From assembly GCA_036898135.1 (NCBI GenBank), contig CM072513.1, positions 13,647,022 through 13,711,021 of the forward strand: a stretch of 64,000 nt of DNA, written 5' to 3'. A program made the position numbers and the translations under genes. This DNA comes from Oncomelania hupensis. Taxonomy: Eukaryota > Mollusca > Gastropoda > Littorinimorpha > Pomatiopsidae. Under the pieces are notes generated by a model that was given only the letters and a program-made list of their open reading frames with translations, did not search any database and was not told the DNA's origin. Below, piece by piece: positions 34,155-45,804 of this stretch (position 1 is its first letter; every line of letters begins with the position of its first letter).

Positions 34155-34397
34155 TGGCGTGAAGTTACAAACGTATGTCTCTCACTCTTTCCAGCATTTA
34201 GCGTGAAGTTACAAGCGTATATCTCTTCACTCTTTTCAGCATTTAGCGTGAAGTTACAAGCGTATATATCTCACTCTTTCCAGCTTTGGCGTAAAGTTAC
34301 AAGCGTATGTCTCTCACTCTTTCCAGCATTTGGCGTGAAGTTACAAACGTATGTCTCTCACTCTTTCCAGCATTTGGCGTGAAGTTACAAACGTAGA
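34155..34397. repeat. 44-bp minisatellite, about 5 units
   Basis: The unit contains GGCGTGAAGTTACAAGCGTA and CTCTCACTCTTTCCAGCATT. Confidence 0.92.
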
Positions 34398-34647
34398 GTA
34401 AAGCTGTTTGTTGGGGTTTTTTTGTTTTTGTTTTTAATCAGTACACACTTTACACAAACTATAAGAGAACGTTGCATGCATTGTTTTAAAGTTGTACCCT
34501 CTCTCATTCTTTACATTACTTGTTGCAATGGTGTTAAAGTCGCGAGGCTAAGCTGCTCTTAATGAGCCGCCGCACACGCTTCTTACTCACAATAATAAGA
34601 GTTTACCAGCTTTATTTACTTGTTTTCTTGTTTAAAAATAGGAAACC

Positions 34648-35062
34648 CGCTGATTGTGTGCATGACTTGGTGTAGGGTTATCAATCGCTGATTGTGTGCA
34701 TGACTTGGTGTAGGGTTATCAATCGCTGATTGTGTGCATGACTTGGTGTAGGGTTATCAATCGCTGATTGTGTGCATGACTTGGTGTAGGGTTATCAATC
34801 GCAGATTGTGTGCATGACTTGGTGTAGGGTTATCAATCACTGATTGTGTGCATGACTTGGTGTAGGGTTATCAATCGCAGATTGTGTGCATGACTTGGTG
34901 TAGGGTTATCAATCGCAGATTGTGTGCATGACTTGGTGTAGAGTTATCAATCGCTGATTGTGTGCATGACTTGGTGTAGGCTTATCAACCGCTGATTGTG
35001 TGCATGACTTGGTGTAGGGTTATCAACCGCTGATTGTGTGCATGACTTGGTGTAGGGTTATC
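34648..35062. repeat. 38-bp minisatellite, about 11 units
   Basis: The unit is CGCTGATTGTGTGCATGACT plus TGGTGTAGGGTTATCAAT, with GCAGATT, CACTG and CCGC variants. Confidence 0.95.
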
Positions 35063-35173
35063 AATTTCTAGGGCATGCTCGCAACACATCCACACGTGAT
35101 TTTACTTTCCCTTTTTAAAGGGCAGGGTATCAAAGATGTTTGGCTATTTCGGGTGACCGTCCCTTTACTTGGG

Positions 35174-36172
35174 AAATTGCCTTGTTGTGACATTAAAGAT
35201 GGTATGATGGGTACTCGTTGTGACATTAAAGATGATACGATGAGTACTGGTTGTGACATTAAAGATACGATGGGTACTGGTTGTGACATTAAAGATGATA
35301 CGATGGGTACTCCTTGTGACATTAAAGATGATACGATGGGTACTTGTGACATTAAAGATGTTACGATGGGTACTGGTTGTGACATTAAAGATGTTACGAT
35401 GGGTACTTGTGACATTAAAGATGTTACGATGGGTACTGGTTGTGACATTAAAGATGATACGATGGGTACTCGTTGTGACATTAAAGATGATACGATGGGT
35501 ACTGGTACTGGTTGTGACATTAAAGATGATACGATGGGTACTCGTTGTGACATTAAAGATGACACGATGGGTACTGGTTGTGACATTAAAGATGATACGA
35601 TGGGTACTGGTTGTGACATTAAAGATGATACGTTGGGTACTGGTGTTGACATTAAAGATGATACGTTGGGTACTGGTTGTGACATTAAAGATGATACGAT
35701 GGGTACTGGTGGTGACATTAAAGATGATACGATGGGTACTCGTTGTGACATTAAAGATGATACGATGGGTACTCGTTGTGACATTAAAGATGATACGATG
35801 GGTACTCCTTGTGGCATTAAAGATGATACGATGGGTACTGGTTGTGACATTAAAGATGATACGATGGGTACTGGTTGTGACATTAAAGATGATACGATGG
35901 GTACTCGTTGTAAATTAAAGATGATACGATGGGTACTCGTTGTGACGTTAAAGATAATACGATGGGTACTGGTTGTGACATTAAAGATGATACGATGGGT
36001 ACTCGTTGTGACATTAAAGATGATACGATGGGTACTCGTTGTAAATTAAAGATGATACGATGGGTACTCGTTGTGACGTTAAAGATAATACGATGGGTAC
36101 TGGTTGTGACATTAAAGATGATACGATGGGTACTCGTTGTGACATTAAAGATGATACGATGGGTACTGGTTG
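35174..36172. repeat. 33-bp minisatellite, about 30 units
   Basis: The unit is GTTGTGACATTAAAGATGAT plus ACGATGGGTACTG. Because the unit equals 11 codons it is open in several frames, producing a false 324-residue protein. A 131-bp block is exactly duplicated at 35901-36031 and 36032-36162. Confidence 0.95.
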
Positions 36173-36179
36173 CTCAAGC

Positions 36180-37105
36180 CCATCGCTAAGCTGTGAATGT
36201 TAGGCGTCTTTTCTTTGTTGTGTAAACAAACCATTGTCTCTGCTGTACACGTACACACTTTGGCAGCAGTTCTAGGTATAGTATCAACCTTGATGCAATT
36301 ACAGGCGCATAAACTAATGAATTTATCGAGTAACATCAAAAACGCATTTTTAAAAAATGTTAAAAATTTTGGCTTCGGCTTTTTTTTTTTTAGGGGGTAA
36401 CATTCACTGTGAGCTTGAATAGAGTCTGCTACACTGAGATGTGCGATCTTGGGTCTCTACCTCTCATTGTTTGCGTGTTTGGTATGACGTTACTAACCCA
36501 GCGCCAAGCTGCAACTAAAAGCACGTGCTTCATGCAGAAGTAACGTGCACGCTTTCCTAAAACCGTCGTCACGCACGGCAGCGATCTAGCATTGAACGCC
36601 CTTTTCATTGGCGATGGAATAATCAACGATGAATAACGGGCTTCCACTCTGTGGACAATGTTGAAGAGGAATACGAGAAGTAGAACGTTCATCAACTCGC
36701 GGGAGGGCCTATGTGTTTACCGTTGATCGCGGCCTGACCATTGCTTGGTGTGGTTCAGCCATTTCAACTTCAGTGCTTCATCACTTGTATCGCATGGCCC
36801 CTGAAATAGATACTGCGGTGTAGCTACGTGCTTCTGTCTCGCCTGCTCAAGTAGGATTCTTGGAGCACCAGTGGCTTAGCGACATAAGCCGCAAATGGTG
36901 CGGCTTGGATGATGTGGGTTTAAGCCTTCCGTCCGGTCTAAACTACTTTGTACATTTGCTGAATGTACTTGACCAGCGGATTGAGTGACACTTTGAGCAG
37001 GTAAACTTTGTAAGAAAAAGAAAATCACAACTTCTGAAAATTGTTCCCATTCGCGCTACTTTTCTTCTCCCTCCCTCCCCTCCTTTTTGCATTTCGGGCT
37101 CTTGA
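36180..37105. other. Mostly unassigned, one tRNA-like segment
   Basis: Apart from the tRNA-like segment near 36868 nothing is recognised. A T-tract lies at 36379-36391. Confidence 0.35.
36868..36945 (+). mobile_element. tRNA-like SINE head
   Basis: GTGGCTTAGCGACATAAGCC resembles an A-box arm and GTGGGTTTAAGCC a B box. Arms pair poorly, so it is a retroposon or pseudogene. Confidence 0.45.
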
Positions 37106-37108
37106 GCT

Positions 37109-37110
<2 letters not shown>

Positions 37111-37142
<32 letters not shown>
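37111..37142. repeat. (CT)n microsatellite
   Basis: Short CT tract. Confidence 0.85.
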
Positions 37143-37146
<4 letters not shown>

Positions 37147-37149
37147 TCT

Positions 37150-37838
37150 CACCTGTCTTCATAAAGTTGTCCCCCACTCCTAAATTCCCTTAGGGCACAC
37201 CCCTCTGCCTTGATAACGTGGGCGTGTGTGCGTGTCTTAGTCTGTCTCCCGAGTGCATCGTCTTATTAAAAATGCAAGCGTTGCGGGGGTGTAGACTACA
37301 GGGCAATTTGGTTACATTCATTCACTCCTGCCAAGCGCATGGTCCGTTTAGCAGGTTTAACGACTAAGATGGAACAGGTGGAACCAACTCACGTTAACAA
37401 AAATTAGCGGTAAACAGAAAAAGGGACGCATGGCTGAAAACTAAGGAAGAGCGAAAGATAAAGGGAGAGAAGGCGCGCGGGAACACGAGGGGCGCGGGGA
37501 GGGGTGAGGTGGGAAGAGAGAGATGTGGGTTGAGGGAGAGGCCAAGGGAATTTGGGGTTGTCAAATCATCGTCAAAAAGAACTTTTTAAATCAGCGATAG
37601 TATAATATTTCGGTGGTGTACAAAATATCTATGAATACCCATAACGTTATAAAAACGATAAAAACATGCCATAAAAAAAAGTAAGAAGTCAATGGAGAAA
37701 AACTAAGACCAGAAAGTGACATAATGAATGTAAGACAAAGACACAGAGAGACAATTAACGACCAAGGGAAGACCGAGAGTAAGACAAACGGACAGCAGTC
37801 AGAGATTAGGTTAACAAAATGAATAGACTCGCACTCAC
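37150..37838. other. Unassigned sequence (intron side of 37839-37932)
   Basis: Purine-rich at 37440-37545. No further exon could be identified. Confidence 0.3.
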
Positions 37839-37932
37839 CAGCCGGTCCCCCACACATGTCCTTGCTGCTGTTACTGGCCATACTGTTTTGTCGGGAACGG
37901 CGTCCTTCGCGACGGCTCCCGTGGTTCCCCAT
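37839..37932 (-). CDS. First coding exon, N-myristoylated protein
   Basis: ATG at 37932-37930 starts MGNHGSRREGRRSRQNS, a classic N-myristoylation signal (Gly2, Ser6) followed by basic residues that would help membrane binding. Thirty-one codons plus one base lead to a near-perfect donor (CTG/GTGAGTG at 37838). The same frame is open further upstream, but the Met in ATCATGGGG context, the myristoylation signal and the regulatory sites just upstream favour this start. The downstream exons are not recognised. The family is unknown; it could be a kinase adaptor, ubiquitin-ligase or cytoskeletal membrane protein, and I will not choose. Confidence 0.5.
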
Positions 37933-37934
37933 GA

Positions 37935-37942
37935 TGACGTCA
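37935..37942. promoter_or_regulatory. CRE palindrome TGACGTCA
   Basis: A full cAMP-response element lies 3 bp upstream of the proposed ATG of the 37839-37932 exon, so in the 5' UTR or core promoter. Confidence 0.5.
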
Positions 37943-37982
37943 CTTTTCTTAAATACCTCGCTTCCTCTGTTGATAGCACGTG

Positions 37983-38022
37983 CTCTACAATGGCGCGAAG
38001 AGGTGACAATCAAGATGGCCGC
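37983..38022 (-). promoter_or_regulatory. YY1-like core promoter motifs
   Basis: CAAGATGGCCGC at 38011-38022 and CAATGGCGC at 37988-37996 (plus strand) resemble YY1 sites, which often mark transcription starts. They lie 55-90 bp upstream of the MGN start. Confidence 0.4.
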
Positions 38023-38049
38023 TGCCTTGATAGTTTTCCTTATTAATAT

Positions 38050-39155
38050 GTGATGTCGATAGTCCTTGTAGGTTTCTGCAATATTATATATTTTTCCGTC
38101 AGGGTATTGCAAAAAATGTATTTAGCCTCCAACAATTGGAATAGTATGATGTGCGTCCCAGAAGCAGAGAAATCCTCTGTAAGACAACACAATCTGGAAG
38201 TAACAATTAGCTGTAGTTCTGGATGAAGATAAAGCTACTGCCGATGAACTTCACAGTATTAAAGATCTAAGAGCAAATCTGTAGTGGACGTCTGATGAAT
38301 TTTCACTGCAACATCCCAACAACCACAGTGAAGGCAATACGATGGATGATCTTGGCAGAGTCGCACTCCGAGTTCTAGAAATGGATGAGACTTTCAACAT
38401 ACGAGTTTAGGGACTAAAGCTGAACGTGGATATCTATCTGCTGGAGTCTTTCTAAAACTTCAATATTCCAGAAAGGAATTTTTAAAAAATCAAGCATGCT
38501 AGCCTAGGCGATTCGTACAATTTTCAGCTTTCAGAATGTCACAACAGTTTGTATTGCCAGGAACGCCTGGATGCTGGCCCTTGATCTTTGCAATTTTCGA
38601 TAGTCATAAAACTAAGATCATTCGGTGGATGTCTGCATAAGCTTTCTCTTATACAGGCCAATATCCCAAGACGATATGAATGAATGTCTGAAGAAGGAAG
38701 CGAACTGTTGTGACAGTCATAAAACTAATATGATTCTGTGGGTGTCTGCATGGGTTTTCTCTTCCACAATCCAATATCCTAAGATGATATGAATGAATGT
38801 CTGAACAAGGGATCTAACTCTTGTGTCTGTGTGTCGTATTTCACTGTGATTGTTTTCTCGTTCTCTGCTTAAAACATAAAAAGTCCAAGAATATTTCACT
38901 GATGGAATAGTTTAAAACAGTTTGAAACTACCACAAGTGAACAACGCAATCTGTCCAGGGCCACAATTCCAAGGTGAGTTTCTTTCCTCAATCAGTTGTT
39001 GTAGTGAATGAAGTGATGGCGTCGTTTGGGCTACCTGTCCGTTATAGTTCTAGTTTTAGTCAGATGATTCCACCGTTGACTGCACATAACATCATTTCTA
39101 TATCCTCCTTTCTCTCCTTTCTTTCTTACCTCCTCTCTCCCCTCCACCACTTTCC
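38050..39155. other. Unassigned, with an internal diverged duplication
   Basis: Segments near 38605-38705 and 38715-38815 share ATAAAACTAAT, GGTGTCTGCAT, CAATATCC and ATGATATGAATGAATGTCTGAA, implying a diverged tandem repeat of about 110 bp. No gene is supported. Confidence 0.5.
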
Positions 39156-39159
39156 CATG

Positions 39160-39168
<9 letters not shown>

Positions 39169-39213
<45 letters not shown>

Positions 39214-39819
39214 ATTTAGTTATTCATTTCTTACAGGGTCCAGCGGACGGCAAAGAGCCGAATCGAATCAGGACCACAAAATCAAGACCACAACTTGGTT
39301 CAAAGAGGATTCACTCCTGGTCCGTATAAAAGATCTGCGGAAACAACCCTAGTGGTAACACTGAAGGCACTCCACCAGCCGGTCACTGTACAATAAAGAC
39401 ATCCCACGTAGGGGACGCTGAGGCTATGCTCTAATTTATCGAACCTCCGTTTACAAAAAAAAACAAAGTAGAATATGAACATCATTATAAAATATCAACA
39501 AAACACATACATATAAAATGCCTACATTGCTAAATAATATCATAGGAATCCCTAGTGACCATTTGGCAGAAAGCGTCCAATATTCCCAAGCTGACCCAAC
39601 AGACCTCATACACAAATGAGGAGTTTTGGAAGAGTTTTCAAGAAAAAACGGTTGGTGACTGATCAAGCAAAGAAGAAGATAGTATAGTAGATTGATAGAC
39701 CAGAGTATGAATGAGAAAGGACAAAGGAGAAAGAAAGCGACAGTGGGAATTTAAAGCACTAAATTTCCAGAAAGTGGAGATACTCTTTATACAGAAACCC
39801 CCAATACCTCCAGGAGGAT
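39169..39819 (-). mobile_element. RepA copy 4 with (GA)n tail
   Basis: The minus-strand 5' end is at about 39810 (TATTGGGGGTTTCTGTATAAAGAG). The 3' foldback is at 39238-39277, with a small GAATC duplication, followed by a GA tail (CT tract 39161-39210 on plus). CCTCTCTCT at 39160-39168 and 39820-39828 is a plausible target duplication. The small frame RSVGSAWEYWTLSAKWSLG is present at 39451-39666. Confidence 0.78.
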
Positions 39820-39943
39820 CCTCTCTCTGTGAATCTCTCACTCTCTGACTGTGGGAGTCAATAAGAACAAAATTATGTGCTATGCACTGTAGTGCAACCC
39901 TTATATAGAATGCTAGAGTATTACTGTACAGTAGTCGTTGTTG

Positions 39944-39945
39944 TG

Positions 39946-40019
<74 letters not shown>

Positions 40020-40045
40020 TGTTGTTGTTGTTGTTGTTCCTGCTG
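39944..40045. repeat. (GTA)n/(GTT)n microsatellite
   Basis: AGT tract followed by GTT. A degenerate AGT/AGC tract continues at 40110-40265. Confidence 0.9.
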
Positions 40046-40514
40046 TAGTAGTTGTTGTCGTCGTTGCTGTAGTAGTATGTGTTGTGAGGATATCAATACG
40101 CCATTTATTTAGTGGTAGTAGTAGTAGAAGTAGTAGTGGTAGTGGTGGTAGTAGTAGTAGCAGTAGTAGGAGTAGACGTAGCAGTAGTTTCAGCAGCAGC
40201 AGTTGTAGTAGTGGTAGCAGTAGCAGCAGTATTAGTAGTACTAGTAGCAATAGTAGTAGTAAAAATAGTAAATGTATCTAATGTATCTCCCAAAGCTGCT
40301 TGCCCATGTAAGTGTGTGTTGTTTGTCTGGCATCAATACTTGCTGACTAAACTATACTAAGAATGACAGCGCTCAAAGAGAGCCTCGCTTCGCCACCCTT
40401 TGGCCGTGCCGCAATAGGGATACGTATCGCCACTCGCATTCAGCGTAGGAATCGATGCGTAAAGAGTAGGTTGTTTGTTTGTAGATTATAGTCACACGAC
40501 ACTTTCGCATATAG

Positions 40515-40665
40515 GTGACTACTGGACCGATTTATACTGACACCAGCGGGCCAGTTGTTGGTAAAGGGGAAAATAATATGATCACACGTTGACCAATCCG
40601 GGATTCGAACCAGCGACCTTTCGGTTACTAGCAAGACGCTCTTACCAACTGAGCTACCCGGCCCC
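40515..40665 (-). mobile_element. tRNA-derived SINE, well preserved head
   Basis: The minus-strand head has A box GTAGCTCAGTTGGTAAGAGC and B box GGTTCGAATCCCGG, then GTTGGTAAAGGGG-type body sequence and GCTGGTGTCAGTATAAATCGG. It is the same family as 3609-3765. The anticodon arm is imperfect, so it is not called as a tRNA gene. Confidence 0.75.
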
Positions 40666-40669
40666 TCAA

Positions 40670-41040
40670 GAGTAGGTGGAATCCAGCGTAAAGTTCTAGA
40701 TGTCGCACCTGCCACTGATTGGTGCCTGTGATAATTCCAGTTATCGCGTTAATCGCGCACTTGCCACCCACCCTGACCTTTTCTTCTGTAAATGCTTACA
40801 CTCTTACCCTCCCGTGGACACGCGCCCATGACTGTGCAACCATGGGTTTTCGCAAGCCTTGACACGGTAACGTTGCAAAGCAATACGTTTGTGATGGTGT
40901 TCAATGGTTAATCGCACAAGTGTTAGTCACTTTGTCTTCTGTAAATAAATATCCTGTAATATTTATACTTTCACCCTGTCTCAGATACCTACCGGTGTAT
41001 CCATGACTGTGGAACCATTTGATTTAGAGATCTTGGTAGG
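40670..41040. other. Unassigned sequence
   Basis: Nothing recognised. Confidence 0.3.
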
Positions 41041-41042
41041 CT

Positions 41043-41178
41043 ACTGTTGCAGAGCGATAAGTTTATGATGTGGTTAATGTTGAAGAGCGATAAGTTTATG
41101 ATGGGGTTAATGTTGCAGAGCGATAAGTTTATGATGGGGTTAATGTTGCAGAGCGATAAGTTTATGATGGGGTTAAAT
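41043..41178. repeat. 33-bp minisatellite, about 4 units
   Basis: The unit contains GTTGCAGAGCGATAAGTTTA and TGATGGGGTTAAT. Confidence 0.88.
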
Positions 41179-41179
41179 G

Positions 41180-41700
41180 GCTAATAGCGCATGTGTTCGT
41201 TAGCCAATCGTTTCCTCTCTAAATATTGACCCTTTAACCCTTCCTCAAGCACTCACCAATAGCTGTGGAGAAGATTTTAGTAAAGAGTTATCGGCATATA
41301 AGTAAGTGTTTGAAAAACTTCATTGTATTGAGGCTTATTTACAGTGGACCGCTTCGGGGAGTGGCCTATATAGATTATTATACTTTAGTCCTTAGGCATA
41401 TAATACATAAATACGCTGGAATCAGTGTTTGTACAATAAGAGGTCGTGATAGAAAAACTATACACAAATAGGGCGATCTAGCGAAAAGCTTTGCTTATAA
41501 GTAAATAATAAGACATATAAACACACAATCACAACAAAGCAATGCTCATTATAATGATAATTATTTGTCTCTGTATAACCCTGTCCATATTGCTGAAGAA
41601 CAATGCGGCCCGAATCGGCCTCAAACTATCTATGCATCTATGCACCCACAGACGAGTCGAGCCTCCTCTGCCCCTGGATGACTTCAATTAATGCCTCCAA
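41180..41700. other. Unassigned sequence
   Basis: Nothing recognised. Confidence 0.3.
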
Positions 41701-41701
41701 G

Positions 41702-41702
<1 letters not shown>

Positions 41703-41792
<90 letters not shown>
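41703..41792. repeat. (CT)n microsatellite
   Basis: About 44 nearly perfect CT units. Confidence 0.95.
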
Positions 41793-41795
<3 letters not shown>

Positions 41796-42136
41796 CTACC
41801 CTCATCAGCAAGTGTGTGGAATTCTCTTAGAGAAGACTCCTCATGAGCAAGAGTGTGTAATCTCTCAGAGAATACTCCTCATCATCAAAGTGTGGAACTC
41901 TCTCAGAGAAGACGCCAACAGTGCCCCCACACTCTGAGTTCAGAATGTCCGTTCGGAGCTGCCTGAGGGCAAACTAAATCCTTAATCCAGCATCTGTATA
42001 AAGTTTTAACTTTTAAACTATGAACTTCTCCAAGTTGTTGAGGGCTTTTTTCGAACAGTCGGAGTGGAGTGTCCACAGTATCTTGAAGAAGAAGAACAAG
42101 AAGAACAAGAAGGATGAACTAGACCTATATAAGAAC

Positions 42137-42137
42137 G

Positions 42138-42218
<81 letters not shown>

Positions 42219-42219
42219 C
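42137..42219. repeat. (GTT)n microsatellite
   Basis: About 27 GTT units. Confidence 0.95.
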
Positions 42220-42224
42220 CTTAT

Positions 42225-42555
42225 TTTTTCGTCATTCCAGCAGGTACAGTCAACTTCTAATAAACCTTTTTGTCTAAGTTCTTGGGATAACATTGTAAAA
42301 CAATTGCCTGCCTATCTAAAATCAAGACCCTACCACAGTGAACGGAATGAAGACATTCACAAGAAGATTTTGCGAACGAAAAATGTGATCGTTCCGCCGT
42401 TTGTACAAGTAGGCCATGATGCACCTGATTATTGCCCTTGGGTATTGCTGGGATTTCCACATGAAGACGTCCTGGGCGAATGGCCTTTTTTTACGTGTCT
42501 GATTCAGTATTATTATGGTCGTCTGCTGCTGCAGCCTTCATTAGTTTTATTACTT
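42225..42555 (+). other. Unexplained open region between microsatellites
   Basis: A continuous plus-strand frame of balanced composition (LSSWDNIVKQLPAYLK, VIVPPFVQVGHDAPDYCPWV, GFPHEDVLGEWPFF) lies between GTT and CTT tracts. A TTTTTTCGTCATTCCAG acceptor-like site is at its left. I do not recognise it and cannot show that it is coding. Confidence 0.2.
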
Positions 42556-42560
42556 ATATC

Positions 42561-42653
42561 CTGTCTTCTTCTTCTTCTTCTTCTTCTTCTTCTTCTTCTT
42601 CTTCTTCTTCTTCTTCTTCTTCTTCTTCTTCTTCTTCTTCTTCTTCTTCTGCT

Positions 42654-42701
<48 letters not shown>

Positions 42702-42702
42702 A
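42561..42702. repeat. (CTT)n and (TTTC)n microsatellites
   Basis: About 90 bp of CTT followed by about 45 bp of CTTT. Confidence 0.95.
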
Positions 42703-42704
42703 TT

Positions 42705-43780
42705 TCTGACCTGTTCTCTTTATTTCATCCTTTTCGTCGTCTTGGTCTTTTCCCAACGTCTTTTCTTCCCAAACTGCAGCTTTTGGTACAAAGAAGGTTT
42801 TGGTTTTAAAGTGCAATACTAAGTAGATTTTGATAAAGTCCATGCTTTTCTTCTTTCATTTTGCATTTCGTTCTGTCTTTGGGTTTAACTGTTTAAGTTT
42901 TTTCCACAATACAACTGAAGACGCGTTATATGTTATTGTTCTAGTTTTTCATAACCCTTCGTGACCATGGGACCACGTAAAATAGCATCATCTGTCAATG
43001 TCTGAGCGAGAATTTGTACCAATACAATATGCCACCATCATCTGAAGTTTACATAAGTCAGAGACAGTTCTAGGTATATCCTCATTCTGTACAGAGTTTC
43101 GGGCCATGGCAGTGATCACAGGCACCCAACATATCTTGCAACCAGTAGCAAGCGACACGCCAAGTTGTCACTGTCTTTGTAAATAAGAATTTCTTGATCT
43201 GACTTGACTGTTATACGGTAAGCAGTACTTTAGTACCTTTATACTGTAGTATTTCTTTAACATTCAAGCGCCTATGACTGCTATGTTACATACAGTTCTC
43301 GCCATCGCAGCCTGAGGTGATAAAGCATTTTGTTGCTACGACAGGCGACACTTTCTTACAACATCTTGGCCCTGTCCACGTCCAAATACGTTTTAGCAGT
43401 CTATGTGGCCGCGTAGTTAAGGACTTCCTGGTTGACAGGCGCCAACGACGAAGGGTGCTAAAAGCATGGAGTCAAATGCCAGAAAGGAAAAAAAAACTTG
43501 TGTATGACCTAACAGTTGCAGTCACTCACACGGGGACGACTTTTTTTTTCCTTACCTATTTCCTGCCCCAACCCCGCTTTTATAGTTTGATCAAGTGTTA
43601 CTCAATCGTGTATTGCCACACACATTGATATCTTGGTTTCATTATGAGCGAATTGTGTAAAGGCGCCATTGACAATTGTGCCATGCTGATGACTTTGGGT
43701 GCGTCCACTAGCCCAGTGGAGGAATTCACAACTGTGGCTCTCAGCATGAAGTCCAGTTAGTGTTTGTTAACTTGCTCCTT
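42705..43780. other. Unassigned; small open stretch at 43317-43540
   Basis: The plus frame at 43317-43540 (HVQIRFSSLCGRVVKDF, RRRVLKAWSQMPERKKK) has protein-like composition but no known domain or clear splice sites. Confidence 0.2.
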
Positions 43781-44201
43781 TCCCTCCTCCTCCTCCTCCT
43801 CCTTCTTCTTCTTCTGGCTCCTGTGGGCATTCTCTCCAATCACCATGCACAGTGGAACCGGGTCCCTCGTGCGCCGTGGAGCACGGACGACAGTTATTTA
43901 CGATACACAATACTGAAACAGACAGTAGACGGTGAATACCTGGCTGCATCTTCTAGCTCCTGGCGTGCGACAATTAAATCAGAGCTCGGAGACCGTGCAA
44001 TTAAGACAGTCCCACCTTTTTGGGGTTCGGTGGAGTGGCCCTATCGACACGTCCCGAGCAAGTGGCGAGAAAGGCCAAATGAGTTCCTACCAATCAACAT
44101 CATTCTTACAAATCTTCCGACCAAAAAAACAACTCGTCTCTTTTCAAGCGCAGTGAGCATGAACTTTTTCCGTGCATACCTGCGCTATAAAAGTCGACGT
44201 C
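43781..44201 (+). other. Unexplained open region, possibly exonic
   Basis: The plus frame after a CTC/CTT tract reads SNHHAQWNRVPRAPWSTDDS and VPPFWGSVEWPYRHVPSKWR, with GC content above its surroundings. No family is recognised. It runs into CAT and CTT microsatellites at 44202. Confidence 0.22.
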
Positions 44202-44322
44202 GTTGTCATCATCATCATCATCATCATCATCATCTTCTTCTTCTTCTTCTTCTTCTTCTTCTTCTTCTTCTTCTTCTTCTTCTTCTTCTTCTTCTTCTTC
44301 GTCTTCTTCTTCTTCTTCTTTG
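44202..44322. repeat. (CAT)n and (CTT)n microsatellites
   Basis: A CAT block followed by a long CTT block, immediately upstream of a SINE. Confidence 0.95.
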
Positions 44323-44324
44323 TC

Positions 44325-44578
44325 CCACCGCCGTAGCTCAAGTGGTAGAGCGTTCGCCTGGCACACCGATGACCCAGGTTCGAAACCCGTGGTGGGCGAT
44401 ATAAAATGTGGCCATTTTCACTGTCCATTTTAGCAGTATGATTGCTCTGGTGGTTCAGTGTTGATTTAGGTCCTACCCCTTGTTCCCTGGGATGGTTATC
44501 CCCGTCTGCCATATCGCCAATGGTGGGTGTAGACGTTAAACCTCAATGTTTATTCATTCATTCATTCATTCATTCATT
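44325..44578 (+). mobile_element. tRNA-derived SINE with (ATTC)n tail
   Basis: The head (44325-44399) has A box GTAGCTCAAGTGGTAGAGCG and B box GGTTCGAAACCC, with acceptor-like CCACCG/GGTGGG pairing. The body ends GACGTTAAACCTCAATGTTT, followed by (ATTC)5 and then a CTT tract (44578-44636). Confidence 0.8.
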
Positions 44579-44656
44579 CTTCTTCTTCTTCTTCTTCTTC
44601 TTCTTCTTCTTCTTCTTCTTCTTCTTCTTCTTCTTCACCACTCCTAGCACAGCACT

Positions 44657-45800
44657 GTGACGTGGGGTTTTATTGTTGCTGGGCTCTGAACAATGGACTG
44701 TTATTACCCACTCGTCTTAGTCTATGGGGATCGCTAGTGAATCTCCCTTTGACTTTACTTAATACATTTATTTGTTTAGCTCGGTCTGTGTTAAGGCTAG
44801 GGTACAGAGATAGATAGAAAAATGGTAAAAGATCACTGTCACACTAGCTTTCACACGGCTATGAAACATATGTAGTCCAGCCACTTGATAACAGTAAAAA
44901 TCACAAATTTAATTCTTCTACTCTATACACGATCTTCGAAGTACGAAATTAACTTAAAAGTTCAAATGTCAATGCGAATGTTCGCTCGCTGATAGGTCTA
45001 GGCAGCTACTTTCTTATCATAGGGCACTGCATACTTTCTGCCCTAATGGTCAGAGTTCTTGAAGAGTGGACTACTGTGGTCCTGTTTATACAGAGTTTGG
45101 TGCACTGAAGGCTGTGTACTTAGCTCAGTGTCCGAAGAGCTGTGTTGCGGTGGATTCTGTGACAAGCTGTGTTGTCGTGGAGTCTTCTCCCTGTGGTTAG
45201 ACTGGTGGGCTATCTTCGCGCAATGCTGGAGATGCCTCGGCAGCCAACGTTCAGCGACGACTTGTTTTTGTTGTTCGCCGAGTTGGGCTCACGATATAAT
45301 GGCTGCTCGTCTGTAACATATGAGAGGAAATTCTTCACAACCCTGTATAATAGGTGTGTGCAGAGCGTCTCACTGAAGGCCGAAGTAGCCCTCAGTGATT
45401 AGCTTCACATCTCTATATATAAGCAACGAACATTCTGCTAAGTCCGTGGTCCACTGGAATCTCCACTCTAAGTTCCTATACGTATATAAATATAAATCAT
45501 GGCTAACTAAACACATAGAGAAAGAATTAATATTATACACAGTCTCTGGTACAGCCAGTGGTCTGCAAGCATACATACAGTATAGGTTAAACAACAGTGG
45601 TTCTGTCAGGTATACCACATGGCGTCGGCCGGTCGTGCTCGCCTCGTGGTCGGATTCTCCACGTGGTCACGCAAAGTCGGACTAACAATTCATTCTATGC
45701 ATAGCAAATTTCACCAACATAATTCAACAATAATATAAATACATCACGATGAAACAAAAGTATGTTTATTTACCTTTTTGACAATGTCAGGCCGTGGCTA
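44657..45800 (+). mobile_element. Diverged relative of the 50722 LTR-like unit
   Basis: Starts TGTGACGTGG and shares TTGTTGCTGGGCTCTG, TATTACCCACTCG, CACACGGCT..GAAACAT, GTAGTCCAGCCACTTG, AAGTCCGTGGTCCACTGGAA and ACCTTTTTGACAATGTCAGG in order with 50722-51665. Similarity stops near 45800 and its right terminus is not identified. Confidence 0.72.
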
Positions 45801-45804
45801 ACTT

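Noticed and set aside
35068..36049. 271- and 324-residue frames over the 33-bp array
   Set aside because: Same artefact: 11-codon units open in overlapping frames on both strands, with no start context, splice site or domain.
40590..40664. Functional tRNA gene on the minus strand
   Set aside because: The anticodon arm does not pair properly and the body matches another SINE copy at 3609-3765.
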